DNA of 64,000 nt from CBDCPI01 sp965220245 (lineage in GTDB: Bacteria > Chloroflexota > Dehalococcoidia > Lucifugimonadales > UBA3495), in the NCBI GenBank assembly GCA_965220245.1, contig CBDCPI010000012.1:1-64000 (forward strand). The letters are read 5' to 3'. Positions 50,846-58,966 of this stretch are shown in pieces. Positions within the stretch are counted from its first letter, which is position 1. Each line of letters opens with the position of its first letter. The notes under the pieces are model-generated. The model did not search any database and was not told where the DNA came from. It saw nothing but the letters and a program-made list of their open reading frames with translations. Made by a program: the position numbers and the translations under genes.

Positions 50846-52657
50846 CTATCGCGTTCCGGGCGGGCCGACCCGGACCGTGATGATGTCGGTATCGTGGAAC
50901 TGCTGGTGTTGCACCGACGAGGCATAAGCCCGTAGTAGCCTCAGCGAAAGCTCCTGCTCCACCAGGGTTTCCGAATCGTACTGCTGGAGCTGGCGTAGGC
51001 GGTCTTCCAGATTCTCCTCGTCTCCGCCTCCTATGAACTCCAGGTCCGCCACCGGGCCGTCGCTGGAAGCCACAACGACCAGTTGCCGGTCGGGTTTGCC
51101 GTCTTCCGTGTCTTCTTCATCCGGGCTCAGCACTTCCAGGTCCAGGGGGACAAGGGTCAGAAGAGTTTCCTCCGCGACGGCGCTCAGCCGTTCCTTCATC
51201 GCGGCGTCCCAGCCCCGCCGGTCGGCAAACCTGGCGATAAACTCGTTGAGCTCCGGCAGGACGTCGATGTGCAGCTTCGACCGGAAGCGCATCCGCCGCG
51301 GGTTGGTGAACTCCAGGTACAAAATCATTGCTATGGTGGCCAACCCCCCGGTGGTTATCCCGCTCTGTAACAGCGTTCCCCACACCGGCCCGATGTCAGA
51401 CAGCGAGAACAACCCAAACTGGAAAGCCGCCCCAATCCAGAAGCAGACACCCGCAACCACGATTTTTTGCCGGTTCTGCTCGGTCTGGATAACCGTCTGA
51501 GCCCCGTCGACGAACAAGTATCCGCTCAACACGATAAGGTACCCCGCCATTACCGGCCCCGGAATGGCGCTGAGCAGTCCCGACACCTTGGGCAGAAAGG
51601 CCACCGCAATGAATATAGCGCCGACGAAGTAGCCGACTTTGAGGGAAGCGACGCCGGTGGTTCGGGTATAAGAAACGGTACCCGGATTGATTATGTGGGG
51701 TACTGTTCCGGCAACGCCGGCCATCAGATTAGCCGCTCCGGTCCCGGCCAAAGCCCCCTGTACTTGCCTAAAGTCAACGGCCCGGCCGTCGCGCCGGGCT
51801 GCCCGTTGCTGGGCAATGGATTCTCCGTTGGCCTGGATGGAGATTATTACACTGAGGAACAAAAACGCTGGGAGTAGGGTCCAGAACGAGATGCCGAAGT
51901 CAAGCCCCAACCCCGGCCAGTGGCCCGGCAACCCGATCCAGGGGGCCTCGATGATCCTCCCGGTATCGTAGAGGCCGAAAACCGCGGCAACGGCGCAGCC
52001 CATGATGATACCGATTACCGGCCCCCAAAGACGCAATACCGCCGAGCCGCGCAGGATGAGCGCGGCGATGACCCCCAAGGTGGCCAGCGCGCTCAAATGC
52101 GCCCCCACCGTCCCGGTCTCCGATGCTTCCGGCAGCAAGCGAGGCACCACCGAAGCAAGGGTGATGGACAGTATCATCAGAACCGTTCCGCCCACGGTAG
52201 GCGTGACGATGCGCCGCAAGACGAACAGCCACTTGGAGATGATAATCTGGCCAATCGCGCAAACGATGACGAGAGCAGCCAGCGTCGCCGGCCCCCCGTC
52301 TACCACCGCCGCAATGCAGAAGGGGATGGAGAAGGCCGCCGTGAACATGGGGAGCACGGCGCCGGCCCCCACCGGCCCCACCCGCCGCACCTGCACCAGC
52401 GTGGACACGCCTGCGACCAGCAGAGAGGCAAAGACCATCCAGACCAGGTAGGAGTCGTCCCTGCCCGACGCTTTCGCCACTATGACTGGCGTCACCAGCA
52501 GGGTGGCTGAAGCGATCAGACTGAACTGCGCTCCAAGACCCAGAGAAGTGAGAAAAGGCGGGTTCTCGTGCGCCTCATAACGGGGGGGCCGAGAAGCTGC
52601 TGCCAGAATCGCCTCCCCAAGCCGGATAGCATGGCAAGCCCAAAGAAACAATACCAC
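50846..52657 (-). CDS. NCS2 (xanthine/uracil-type) permease fused to a C-terminal ATPase-like domain
   Basis: A 603-residue protein. Residues about 30-450 are a twelve-helix-plus NCS2 nucleobase/ascorbate permease (PPFLTSLGLGAQFSLIASATLLV, VGGTVLMILSITLASVVPRLLP, SIQANGESIAQQRAARRDGR, NLMAGVAGTVPHIINPGTVSYTRTTGVAS). The following 150 residues are soluble: RFADRRGWDAAMKERLSAVAEETLLTLV and the late LSLRLLRAYASSVQHQQFHDTDIITVRV resemble a histidine-kinase/anti-sigma type ATPase fold, with DGPVADLEFIGGG in between. The first 30 residues may not be translated; a later start is possible. Transported substrate is unknown. Confidence 0.8.
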   Translation of the reverse strand: MVLFLWACHAIRLGEAILAAASRPPRYEAHENPPFLTSLGLGAQFSLIASATLLVTPVIVAKASGRDDSYLVWMVFASLLVAGVSTLVQVRRVGPVGAGAVLPMFTAAFSIPFCIAAVVDGGPATLAALVIVCAIGQIIISKWLFVLRRIVTPTVGGTVLMILSITLASVVPRLLPEASETGTVGAHLSALATLGVIAALILRGSAVLRLWGPVIGIIMGCAVAAVFGLYDTGRIIEAPWIGLPGHWPGLGLDFGISFWTLLPAFLFLSVIISIQANGESIAQQRAARRDGRAVDFRQVQGALAGTGAANLMAGVAGTVPHIINPGTVSYTRTTGVASLKVGYFVGAIFIAVAFLPKVSGLLSAIPGPVMAGYLIVLSGYLFVDGAQTVIQTEQNRQKIVVAGVCFWIGAAFQFGLFSLSDIGPVWGTLLQSGITTGGLATIAMILYLEFTNPRRMRFRSKLHIDVLPELNEFIARFADRRGWDAAMKERLSAVAEETLLTLVPLDLEVLSPDEEDTEDGKPDRQLVVVASSDGPVADLEFIGGGDEENLEDRLRQLQQYDSETLVEQELSLRLLRAYASSVQHQQFHDTDIITVRVGPPGTR

Positions 52658-52896
52658 AAATGCGGTTTGAGTTTACTTCCCAGGCGTCGAGACTCGCGTT
52701 AGCTTAGGAAGCCCCCGTCGGGCATGCAATTACGCCGCCAGTGGACAACCCAGGCACAGCAACGGCTTAAGTTCAGAATATAGAACCCACAGGCCGGAAA
52801 AAGTGAGCCTAAGGGGACTGTACGCAGTACTGTCTTCGAGTTGGTGGTGGCTCTGTAGGTCCCCTGGACCGTCGTACCGATTGTTCAACAGGAGCC

Positions 52897-52924
52897 ATTA
52901 TAGGGGGCCGGCCGGGCTAGGCAA
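52897..52924 (-). promoter_or_regulatory. candidate promoter and leader in the gap 52658-53174
   Basis: On the reverse strand TTGCCT (52924-52919) and TATAAT (52902-52897) are 16 bases apart, about 240 bases before the permease start. The would-be leader contains a pairing GGGGAC / GTCCCC (52863-52858 with 52818-52813 on that strand) enclosing about 40 bases. A structured leader or small RNA is possible. The remaining gap has no gene. Confidence 0.4.
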
Positions 52925-53178
52925 CACACCTTTAGAACCGCTCTTACGCAACTCAAGAGGCCGCGCTGCGCTATAGGCCAAGCGAAGGCTTATAGAGTCT
53001 CTAGCCGATTAACCGATAAATGGTACTTTAGACCACGTTCAACACCTGTTCCAGCTTATCTACCGCTTCCTCATGTCCACATTTGTGGGGTAGCTAAACA
53101 TCAAAAACGTGCAGCAACCGGCCAAAATTGAACTGAATCACCGTCGCCACCGGGTCCCTGTCACCACCGGGTCCCTAG

Positions 53179-54636
53179 TATTATAACGACGGTTGGGATG
53201 ATAGGATGACGGGGTAGTTGGGGAAGGCTTGGGCAAGTGAGGCAGGGAAGTGGATGCTGCGGTTTTCGAGCAGGTGTACGGGACCTTTCAGGATTTTCAC
53301 GCTTACTTCGCTCCGCTGTTTGGCCGCAGGGAAGCGCGGGACCACAGCCGCCATTACCTCCAGGCTCTCCTGGTACAGTCCGGGGAGCGGCGCAACGCCG
53401 AGAATCTGTCGGAGACGGTTCCGGCGTCAGCCAGGGTGATGCAGCGGTTTCTCGCTGAATCCCCCTGGGATGACGACACAGTCATAGGACGCCTTCAAGA
53501 GTACTTGGGACCCCGGCTGGGACATCCGGATGCGGTGTGGGTGCTGGACGGCAGCGACTTCCCGAAGCAGGGCAGGAAGTCCGTGGGAGTGGCCCGTCAG
53601 TATTGCGGGAGGCTGGGCAAGGTGGCCAGCTGCCAGGCCGGAATGTTCCTCGCCTACGTCAGCCCGCTGGGACGGGCCCTGGTGGACAAACGGCTTTATC
53701 TGCCGGAGAGCTGGACCTCGGACCAAGACCGGTGTGAGGCGGCGGGGGTTCCGGAGGAGAGGCAGGGCTACCAGTCGAAGACCCAATTGGCGCTGAAGAT
53801 GGTGGAGCGGGCCTTGGAGCGGGGACATCTGAGGGCCGGATGGGTTGCGGGGGACGACGCCTTCGGGATGTCGCCGTCCTTCCGTGAGGGACTGGCGGCG
53901 CTGGGGATGCGCTACGTGCTGGACGTTCCCGGCGGCACCACGGTCTGGCCGCTGGAGCCAGCCTGGACCAGGCCGGAGCATCAGGGATTCGGGCGTCCCC
54001 GCAAACCCAAGTTGCGAGACGGTCAGCGCCGGACCATGGAGCAGCGCAGCGATGAATTGCCGGAGGAGGCCTGGCGTGAGATTACGGTGGCCGAGGGAAG
54101 CCAGGGTCCCCGCAGCTACCTGTTCAGCGCTCAGAGGGTGCGTCCAACCAGCAGGCGGAAGCCTGGCGAAATCCACTGGGCCATTTACCGCCGGAACCTG
54201 GACGGCAGCGAGCCCCGCTACTACCTGTCCAACGATCCGGAGGATACTCCCCTGGAGACCCTGGCATACGTGGGTGGCTCCCGGTGGCGCATAGAAACGG
54301 AGTTCGAGACGGAAAAGAGCAACGTGGGGCTGGACGAGTACGAGACCCGCACCTGGGCGGGATGGCATCATCACGTCGCCCTGTGCCTGCTGGGCGGAGC
54401 GTTTCTCCTGAGCCTGCAACAGGCTTGGGGGGGAAAAGATGCCCCGGATCACGAGACCGCAGGTCTACCGGGTGGTGCGGGAGATGCTGCCCCGGGAACG
54501 GTTCGGGCCGGCTGAACTGCTGCGGTGGCTGGAGGAGACGCAAGAATGCAACGAGCGGGCCAGACACTCCCATGCCAAGCGTCGAGCCGCCCTTCGTGCC
54601 TCCCCACACGTCCCTCCTTGAACCGTCGTTGTAATA
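53179..54636 (+). mobile_element. IS701-family insertion sequence, CTAG-flanked
   Basis: The ends TATTATAACGACGGTT (53179-53194) and, inverted, TATTACAACGACGGTT (54621-54636) differ by one base, and CTAG stands outside both (53175-53178, 54637-54640), fitting a 4-bp target duplication. Length about 1458 bp. The single transposase gene has a frame break near its 3' end. Confidence 0.88.
53250..54515 (+). CDS. IS701-family transposase, frame broken near the C-terminus
   Basis: The frame gives 421 residues of a DDE transposase. AVWVLDGSDFPKQGRKSVGVARQYCG near residue 95 holds the first aspartate, WVAGDDAFGMSPSFREGL near 205 the second, and RWRIETEFETEKSNVGLDEYETR near 350 the glutamate. At 54427-54437 the run GGGGGGGAAAA breaks the frame: after it the plausible C-terminus (KMPRITRPQVYRVVREMLPRERFG...) continues one frame over to 54621. 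Six instead of seven Gs would restore a protein of about 457 residues. Either a disabling insertion, a homopolymer read error, or a frameshift signal. Confidence 0.87.
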   Translation: MDAAVFEQVYGTFQDFHAYFAPLFGRREARDHSRHYLQALLVQSGERRNAENLSETVPASARVMQRFLAESPWDDDTVIGRLQEYLGPRLGHPDAVWVLDGSDFPKQGRKSVGVARQYCGRLGKVASCQAGMFLAYVSPLGRALVDKRLYLPESWTSDQDRCEAAGVPEERQGYQSKTQLALKMVERALERGHLRAGWVAGDDAFGMSPSFREGLAALGMRYVLDVPGGTTVWPLEPAWTRPEHQGFGRPRKPKLRDGQRRTMEQRSDELPEEAWREITVAEGSQGPRSYLFSAQRVRPTSRRKPGEIHWAIYRRNLDGSEPRYYLSNDPEDTPLETLAYVGGSRWRIETEFETEKSNVGLDEYETRTWAGWHHHVALCLLGGAFLLSLQQAWGGKDAPDHETAGLPGGAGDAAPGTVRAG

Positions 54637-54650
54637 CTAGGAGGTTGCGT

Positions 54651-55091
54651 GTGAGTGCTTTGGACAGTAAGGTCCGGCAAATCATCGAAGGTTCTTTGCC
54701 CGGCGGCCCCCTGCCGGAGGGCGAGGTCATCCTTTCCCCGGAGCAACGCCCTAGGAAAATGGTTGTGTGGCGTGCGGCATGTGCAACGGTGTTTTCCGCC
54801 TCCGTGCGGGAGGTTCCCGCTGCGGCTGCGATCTGGAAGAGCGAGCGGAGTATCTGGGTTAAGCGGGAGCAGATTATGGCGGAGTTTTGGCTGTCGGTGG
54901 CGTGGGTATTCTACTCCCCGGAACACTTAATACCGGCTTGGCTCCCGGCAGGCAATCTGTGGATGCTCGTTGGGGTTGGGACATCGGCAATACCGCAATC
55001 AAAAGTAGGGGTCAGTCCGGGGCTGCCGGGTGCCCGGCGGCCCCGTGAGGCTGGCGCAGGTCAGCCGCTTCCCCGCCGCCCCCTGCGCTAG
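54651..55091 (+). CDS. hypothetical protein directly after the IS701 element
   Basis: GTG at 54651 has GGAGG (54640-54644) at ideal spacing and opens 146 codons. The translation (SALDSKVRQIIEG, then VVWRAACATVFSASV and MAEFWLSVAWVFYSPEHL) looks plausible but I do not recognise it. The ribosome site begins at the last base of the CTAG target duplication, so the IS has separated this gene from its own promoter. The 3' part overlaps the antisense ADP-ribosylglycohydrolase gene by 80 bases, which lowers confidence for the C-terminus. Confidence 0.4.
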   Translation: MSALDSKVRQIIEGSLPGGPLPEGEVILSPEQRPRKMVVWRAACATVFSASVREVPAAAAIWKSERSIWVKREQIMAEFWLSVAWVFYSPEHLIPAWLPAGNLWMLVGVGTSAIPQSKVGVSPGLPGARRPREAGAGQPLPRRPLR

Positions 55092-56403
55092 CAGGCCCAT
55101 CTGCGAGAAAGGCGGCTTTCCGCGTCAAGCCTTCTCCGGTGTCGGACAGACGCTGGCCGAGGCCGGTTAGCCGCTCTCTCTGAGTGATGTATGCTGTCCA
55201 GTGCAGTGGTATTGCCGAAGCACCGTGGCGCGCCCCCAGAACCGCGCCTGCCAGTGCCCCGTTGGTGTCGGTGTCGCCACCGGCGTTCACCACGGCGGCC
55301 AGTGATTCCTCCAAGCCCAATGATGCCGGTGCCGCCGCAGCCCACAGGCCAGCCTGCAGTGTGAGGATCGTGTGCCCCTTTGCCTGTTGGTTGTTTGCCA
55401 GCCAGCTTGTGCTCTCCGGCATGGCCCGTCCCTCTGTTGCCCGCTGCAGCACGGCCGTGTCTACCCCGGCCCTGCGTCCCGCCGCCAGCAGGTCCGGGCA
55501 CCCGTCCGCTCTGGCGGTGCCCAGCAGTGCCCGCAGGTTCGGTTCGCGCCCGCCTAGCAGCATGGCTATGGCCGCGTTTGCGATTACGCAAGACCACTGG
55601 CAGAGGGGGGAGTAGTGCGTCACCGCGCAGGTGTCGGCCGTGATTCGCGCCAGCAACTCCGGTTGTGTCCGGTGGTATATGGCTACGGGAGCGCAGCGCA
55701 TGATGCCGCCGTTGGGCGCAATGTCGTTCTTGGCCCGGTACACTGCGTAGGCCGCATGAGGCGGCTCCATTCCGCCGGACAGTTGGGCAATGGACTCTCT
55801 TGTGGTGCGGCCCATCCCGCGCCCGTTGACCTCGCTCCAAGTGATGAGCCGCTTGGCGAACAGGCCGGTGGTGTCGCCCTCTTCCAACAGGGCTTCGGCC
55901 AGCTCAACGGACTGGGCTAAGTCATCGTCCATCCGGCGCGCGATTTCCCGGGGGTTGATGTCCCGGATGCCGGACGGGTATCTGGCCGCGATGCGCTGGC
56001 GGCTCCACCCTTCTACCCGCAGTCCGAGCAGGTTGCCTGCTGCTATGCCCAGCATCACACCTTGGGCGCGGTCAATCAACATGCCGCGGCCGGATTGGAG
56101 GTCTGCCTGTTCGCACAGCAGGCGGTTCAGGTGCGGCGTCTGGCATATCTCCGGTCCGGTGGGTGCTCTTTCGCCGGTGCCGCCATAAACCACGTTGCAG
56201 TCTAGGCAGCGCAGCGGGCGGTCCCTTTCGTACCAGTCACCGCGGAGGCGGGCTTTTTGACTGCCGCAACCCGGGCAGTGCTTGACCGGGGTTTTCCCGA
56301 AGACGCCCATGCAGTCCAAGCAGCGAAGGGCGTTGACGCGAGTGTGCCAGTCACGCCGCAGGCGGGCGTTCTGAGCGTTGCAGTGGGGGCAACGTTTGTT
56401 CAT
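55012..56403 (-). CDS. ADP-ribosylglycohydrolase-fold protein with two N-terminal zinc ribbons
   Basis: A 463-residue protein. The N-terminus has two similar zinc ribbons: Cys5, Cys8, Cys28, Cys31 and Cys43, Cys46, Cys66, Cys69, each in the frame CPxC-(R-L-R-x-D-W)-LRCLDC. From about residue 105 an ADP-ribosylglycohydrolase (DraG/ARH) fold follows: DRAQGVMLGIAAGNLLG, ARRMDDDLAQSVELAEALL near 160 and NAGGDTDTNGALAGAVLGARHG near 390 supply the usual acidic Mg ligands. ATG 56403 is used (AGGAG eight bases upstream). It presumably removes ADP-ribose from a protein or nucleic acid; the ribbons may bind DNA or RNA. Confidence 0.85.
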   Translation of the reverse strand: MNKRCPHCNAQNARLRRDWHTRVNALRCLDCMGVFGKTPVKHCPGCGSQKARLRGDWYERDRPLRCLDCNVVYGGTGERAPTGPEICQTPHLNRLLCEQADLQSGRGMLIDRAQGVMLGIAAGNLLGLRVEGWSRQRIAARYPSGIRDINPREIARRMDDDLAQSVELAEALLEEGDTTGLFAKRLITWSEVNGRGMGRTTRESIAQLSGGMEPPHAAYAVYRAKNDIAPNGGIMRCAPVAIYHRTQPELLARITADTCAVTHYSPLCQWSCVIANAAIAMLLGGREPNLRALLGTARADGCPDLLAAGRRAGVDTAVLQRATEGRAMPESTSWLANNQQAKGHTILTLQAGLWAAAAPASLGLEESLAAVVNAGGDTDTNGALAGAVLGARHGASAIPLHWTAYITQRERLTGLGQRLSDTGEGLTRKAAFLADGPASAGGGGEAADLRQPHGAAGHPAAPD

Positions 56404-56763
56404 CGTTGAGACTCCTAGGGTTGCCGGCGCAGCAACTGCAAGACTTTGCAGCCCCGCACCGGACACCGGAACCGGCGGCGGCCACGGTGGACCCGGTGAC
56501 CGCATCCATGTTGTGCGGCTGCCTTACCGTCACTTCTGGCTGTTGATGAACAGCCCTTGCTTGGGCCATCCAATCCGTGCGGGGCAGCGGCTGGACGCTG
56601 CCGGGCCTGTCTTCGGGTGCGTTGGCCACCAAGCTGCCAAGGGAGGCAGCTTGTCTAGGCGCCAGTAGCACGGTATGGGGAATAGGAACCCGGCGGCGGG
56701 CCTTGCCGCACTTGGCAACTCTATCCTGAATTGGGTAAATCATAGCTCAGACAATGTATGCGG

Positions 56764-57549
56764 CTAAGTGCCCGATTCAAGGTGGCGCAGTCGTTCGCGG
56801 AGCCGCTCGATTTCCGCCTCGGCGGCATCCCCCCTGGCCTCGGCGGCATGCCGGGCGGCCCGTTCCGCTTCCCGGTCAGCCTGCACCTGCCGCCAGTTCT
56901 CCAGGTAGGCGCCGGTTGACGGGTCGTAGAAACGGGGCCAGCCTTCGTCCCAGCACAAGCTTAGTTCCAGCACCTCGCTGTATGCCTTGAGGATGCCGTC
57001 GGGCTCAGTGGTTACCGCTATTTCCTGGTACACTCCGCCGGTCAGGCTTCCGCCGTAGAGCGGCTGGCCGTAGTAGCGGCCTCCGCTGGGGTCGAAGCGC
57101 CAGTATTCCGGGACGCCGATTCGGGCGTAGATGGCGGGCTTGTCGTTGACGTCCCGCGGGGCGGTGCTTGCCGAGGCCACCTCCAACGCCCAGTCCGGGG
57201 GCTTGCCCGCTTCCCAAGGCAGGTAGATCCGGCGCGGGCGGATGGCTTCAGCGTCAACGCCAAAGGTCAGGTACAAGTCCGGCGCGATGCGGACGTTGAG
57301 GTTGCCGGGTTCGTAGCAGATGTTGGTCTCGCGGTCGAGGAAGACGTTGGGACGGCGGCCGAAGTCAGTGACGTAGGCGCGGAGAAGGTTGTGAATTTCA
57401 TTCAGTTCTTCGTTTTGTTCCATTGCGTCTTCCGGCGGCTCCGTCACGTCGGGGTTGAAGTCGAGACTGGCGTAGTCGATTTCGCCCTGCCGCCGGTAGG
57501 GGAGCATCGTAGTCTTGGAGGTCTTGGTTGTCATTGCGGGCCTGCTCAT
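56764..57549 (-). CDS. Uma2-family PD-(D/E)XK nuclease-fold protein, third copy
   Basis: A 261-residue Uma2 protein, diverged from the tandem pair at 22786-24412 but alike in layout. The core motif here is VRIAPDLYLTFG with the aspartate, and DWALEVASASTA with the glutamate, where the family lysine is replaced by serine or alanine, so nuclease activity is doubtful. The YWRFDPSGGRYYGQPLYGG block and the C-terminal coiled coil (ADREAERAARHAAEARGDAAEAE) are shared. The gap 56404-56763 shows no convincing gene. Confidence 0.83.
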   Translation of the reverse strand: MSRPAMTTKTSKTTMLPYRRQGEIDYASLDFNPDVTEPPEDAMEQNEELNEIHNLLRAYVTDFGRRPNVFLDRETNICYEPGNLNVRIAPDLYLTFGVDAEAIRPRRIYLPWEAGKPPDWALEVASASTAPRDVNDKPAIYARIGVPEYWRFDPSGGRYYGQPLYGGSLTGGVYQEIAVTTEPDGILKAYSEVLELSLCWDEGWPRFYDPSTGAYLENWRQVQADREAERAARHAAEARGDAAEAEIERLRERLRHLESGT

Positions 57550-57655
57550 TTATAACTATTGGGGTGGCGTGGCATGGATAACTGCGCCGTTAGTGTACTA
57601 AATACCCGGGTTCCGAGTCGAGAACGCCTCTCCCCGCGAAAGCCAGAGTCTTTTA

Positions 57656-57774
57656 CTGATGCGTGAATCGATTGCTAAACTCTGGCGTTCCCCCGTCATT
57701 CCGGCGCAGGCCGGAATGACGGGTTGGGCGGCAATGATGGCATGGTATGGTTTAGAGATTCATTCACGTATCAG
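57656..57774. mobile_element. MITE, family A copy 3 (TA-flanked, shortest)
   Basis: The ends CTGATGCGTGAATCGATTGC and, inverted, CTGATACGTGAATGAATCTC carry the family consensus CTGATRCGTGAA and run into CTAAAC. TA flanks both sides (57654-57655, 57775-57776). The 119-bp interior holds one CATTCCGGCGCAGGCCGGAATG palindrome. Confidence 0.85.
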
Positions 57775-57779
57775 TAATT

Positions 57780-57945
57780 CTCGGGGAAAACTGGAAGCTG
57801 CCCTCCGACAGATGTCATTCTGAGCCGCTTTGCGGCGAAGAATCTAAAATTTTTGGCGGTTAAACCGTTCTCCCGGCAAGAATTTTAGACCCCTCGCTCC
57901 GCTCGGGGTGACAGGGGTGACAATTGAAAGACCCTGTGAAAGACC
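57780..57945. repeat. REP-like palindromes upstream of pdxS
   Basis: CATTCTGAGCCGCTTTGCGG and the inverted pair TCTAAAATT (about 57843-57851) / AATTTTAGA (about 57881-57889), followed by CCCTCGCTCCGCTCGGGGTG, form a cluster of dispersed intergenic repeats. No gene is seen between 57550 and 58052. Confidence 0.55.
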
Positions 57946-57965
57946 CTAGCCGGAAGCTCGCGGAA

Positions 57966-57995
57966 TTGATAACTGGTATGGCGGCAGCGTATAAT
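57966..57995 (+). promoter_or_regulatory. promoter of the pdxS-pdxT-tmk gene cluster
   Basis: TTGATA (57966-57971) and TATAAT (57990-57995) are 18 bases apart, about 58 bases upstream of the pdxS start codon. No other obvious promoter precedes the downstream genes. Confidence 0.75.
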
Positions 57996-58052
57996 GGAGG
58001 CGTGCCTTAGCTGGTTCTTGGGCTGCTTTATTAATCTTGGAGGATGGCAACC

Positions 58053-58943
58053 ATGGTCGAATTGCTCACTGGTACCGTAACGGTAAAAGCTGGCCACGCT
58101 CAAATGCTTAAGGGCGGGGTGATCATGGATGTCGTCACCCCGGAGCAGGCCGAAATCGCCGCTGAAGCCGGCGCCGTAGCCGTAATGGCTTTGGAACGGG
58201 TCCCGGCCGACATTCGGGCTTCCGGCGGAGTGGCGCGGATGACCGATCCTTCGGTGATTACCGCCATTATGAAGGCTGTAAGCATACCGGTCATGGCCAA
58301 ATGCCGGATCGGTCATTTTGTCGAGGCCCAGGTATTGCAAGCTCTAGGCGTAGACTACGTGGATGAGTCGGAAGTGTTGACTCCCGCCGATGAGGTCCAC
58401 CACGTCTGGAAGCATGACTTTACGGTGCCTTTCGTATGCGGGTGCCGGGACTTGGGAGAGGCCCTTCGGCGTATTTCCGAGGGAGCGACCATGATCCGGA
58501 CCAAGGGAGAGGCCGGCACCGGGGACGTAGTAGAAGCGGTGCGCCACATGAGGGCGGTGCAAGACGCTATTCGCAAATTGCGGACCATGCCCGATGACGA
58601 GCTCGTGGTGGAAGCCCGCAACCTGGGTGTGAGCTTGGACTTGCTGACCAAGACCAGGGAAGAGGGCCGGTTGCCGGTAGTCAATTTCGCCGCCGGTGGA
58701 GTGGCAACTCCTGCTGACGCTGCCTTGATGATGCAACTGGGCGCCGACGGAGTCTTCGTAGGGTCCGGGATTTTCAAGTCCGGCGATCCGGCGCGGCGGG
58801 GCCATGCCATTGTGCAAGCCGTTACTCACTACAACGACCCCAACATAATCGCCGAGGTTTCCAAAGACTTGGGTGAGGCTATGGTCGGCATCAGCACCCG
58901 TTCGATACCCGAAGACGAACTGTTGGCGCCGCGGAGCATCTAA
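58053..58943 (+). CDS. pdxS: pyridoxal 5'-phosphate synthase lyase subunit PdxS
   Basis: A 296-residue TIM-barrel synthase that builds pyridoxal phosphate from ribose 5-phosphate, glyceraldehyde 3-phosphate and ammonia. GGVIMDVVTPEQAEIAAEAGAVAVMALERVPADIR is the canonical start. Lys83 (VMAKCRIGH) and Lys151 (RTKGEAGTGD) are the two catalytic lysines, and Asp26 is present. ATG at 58053 is chosen over 58044, because the GGAGG ribosome site (58039-58043) would directly abut 58044 but stands nine bases before 58053. It works with PdxT, encoded 23 bases downstream. Confidence 0.97.
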   Translation: MVELLTGTVTVKAGHAQMLKGGVIMDVVTPEQAEIAAEAGAVAVMALERVPADIRASGGVARMTDPSVITAIMKAVSIPVMAKCRIGHFVEAQVLQALGVDYVDESEVLTPADEVHHVWKHDFTVPFVCGCRDLGEALRRISEGATMIRTKGEAGTGDVVEAVRHMRAVQDAIRKLRTMPDDELVVEARNLGVSLDLLTKTREEGRLPVVNFAAGGVATPADAALMMQLGADGVFVGSGIFKSGDPARRGHAIVQAVTHYNDPNIIAEVSKDLGEAMVGISTRSIPEDELLAPRSI

Positions 58944-58966
58944 CGGCTGGACCTTGAATTCATACA

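Noticed and set aside
52800..52880. 6S RNA or purine riboswitch upstream of the permease
   Set aside because: Some pairing exists, but the conserved bubble of 6S RNA and the conserved core of purine riboswitches are not recognisable by eye; kept only as an unnamed candidate.
54465..54926. 153-codon reverse-strand ORF across the right IS701 end
   Set aside because: It crosses the IS boundary and opposes two better-supported forward frames.
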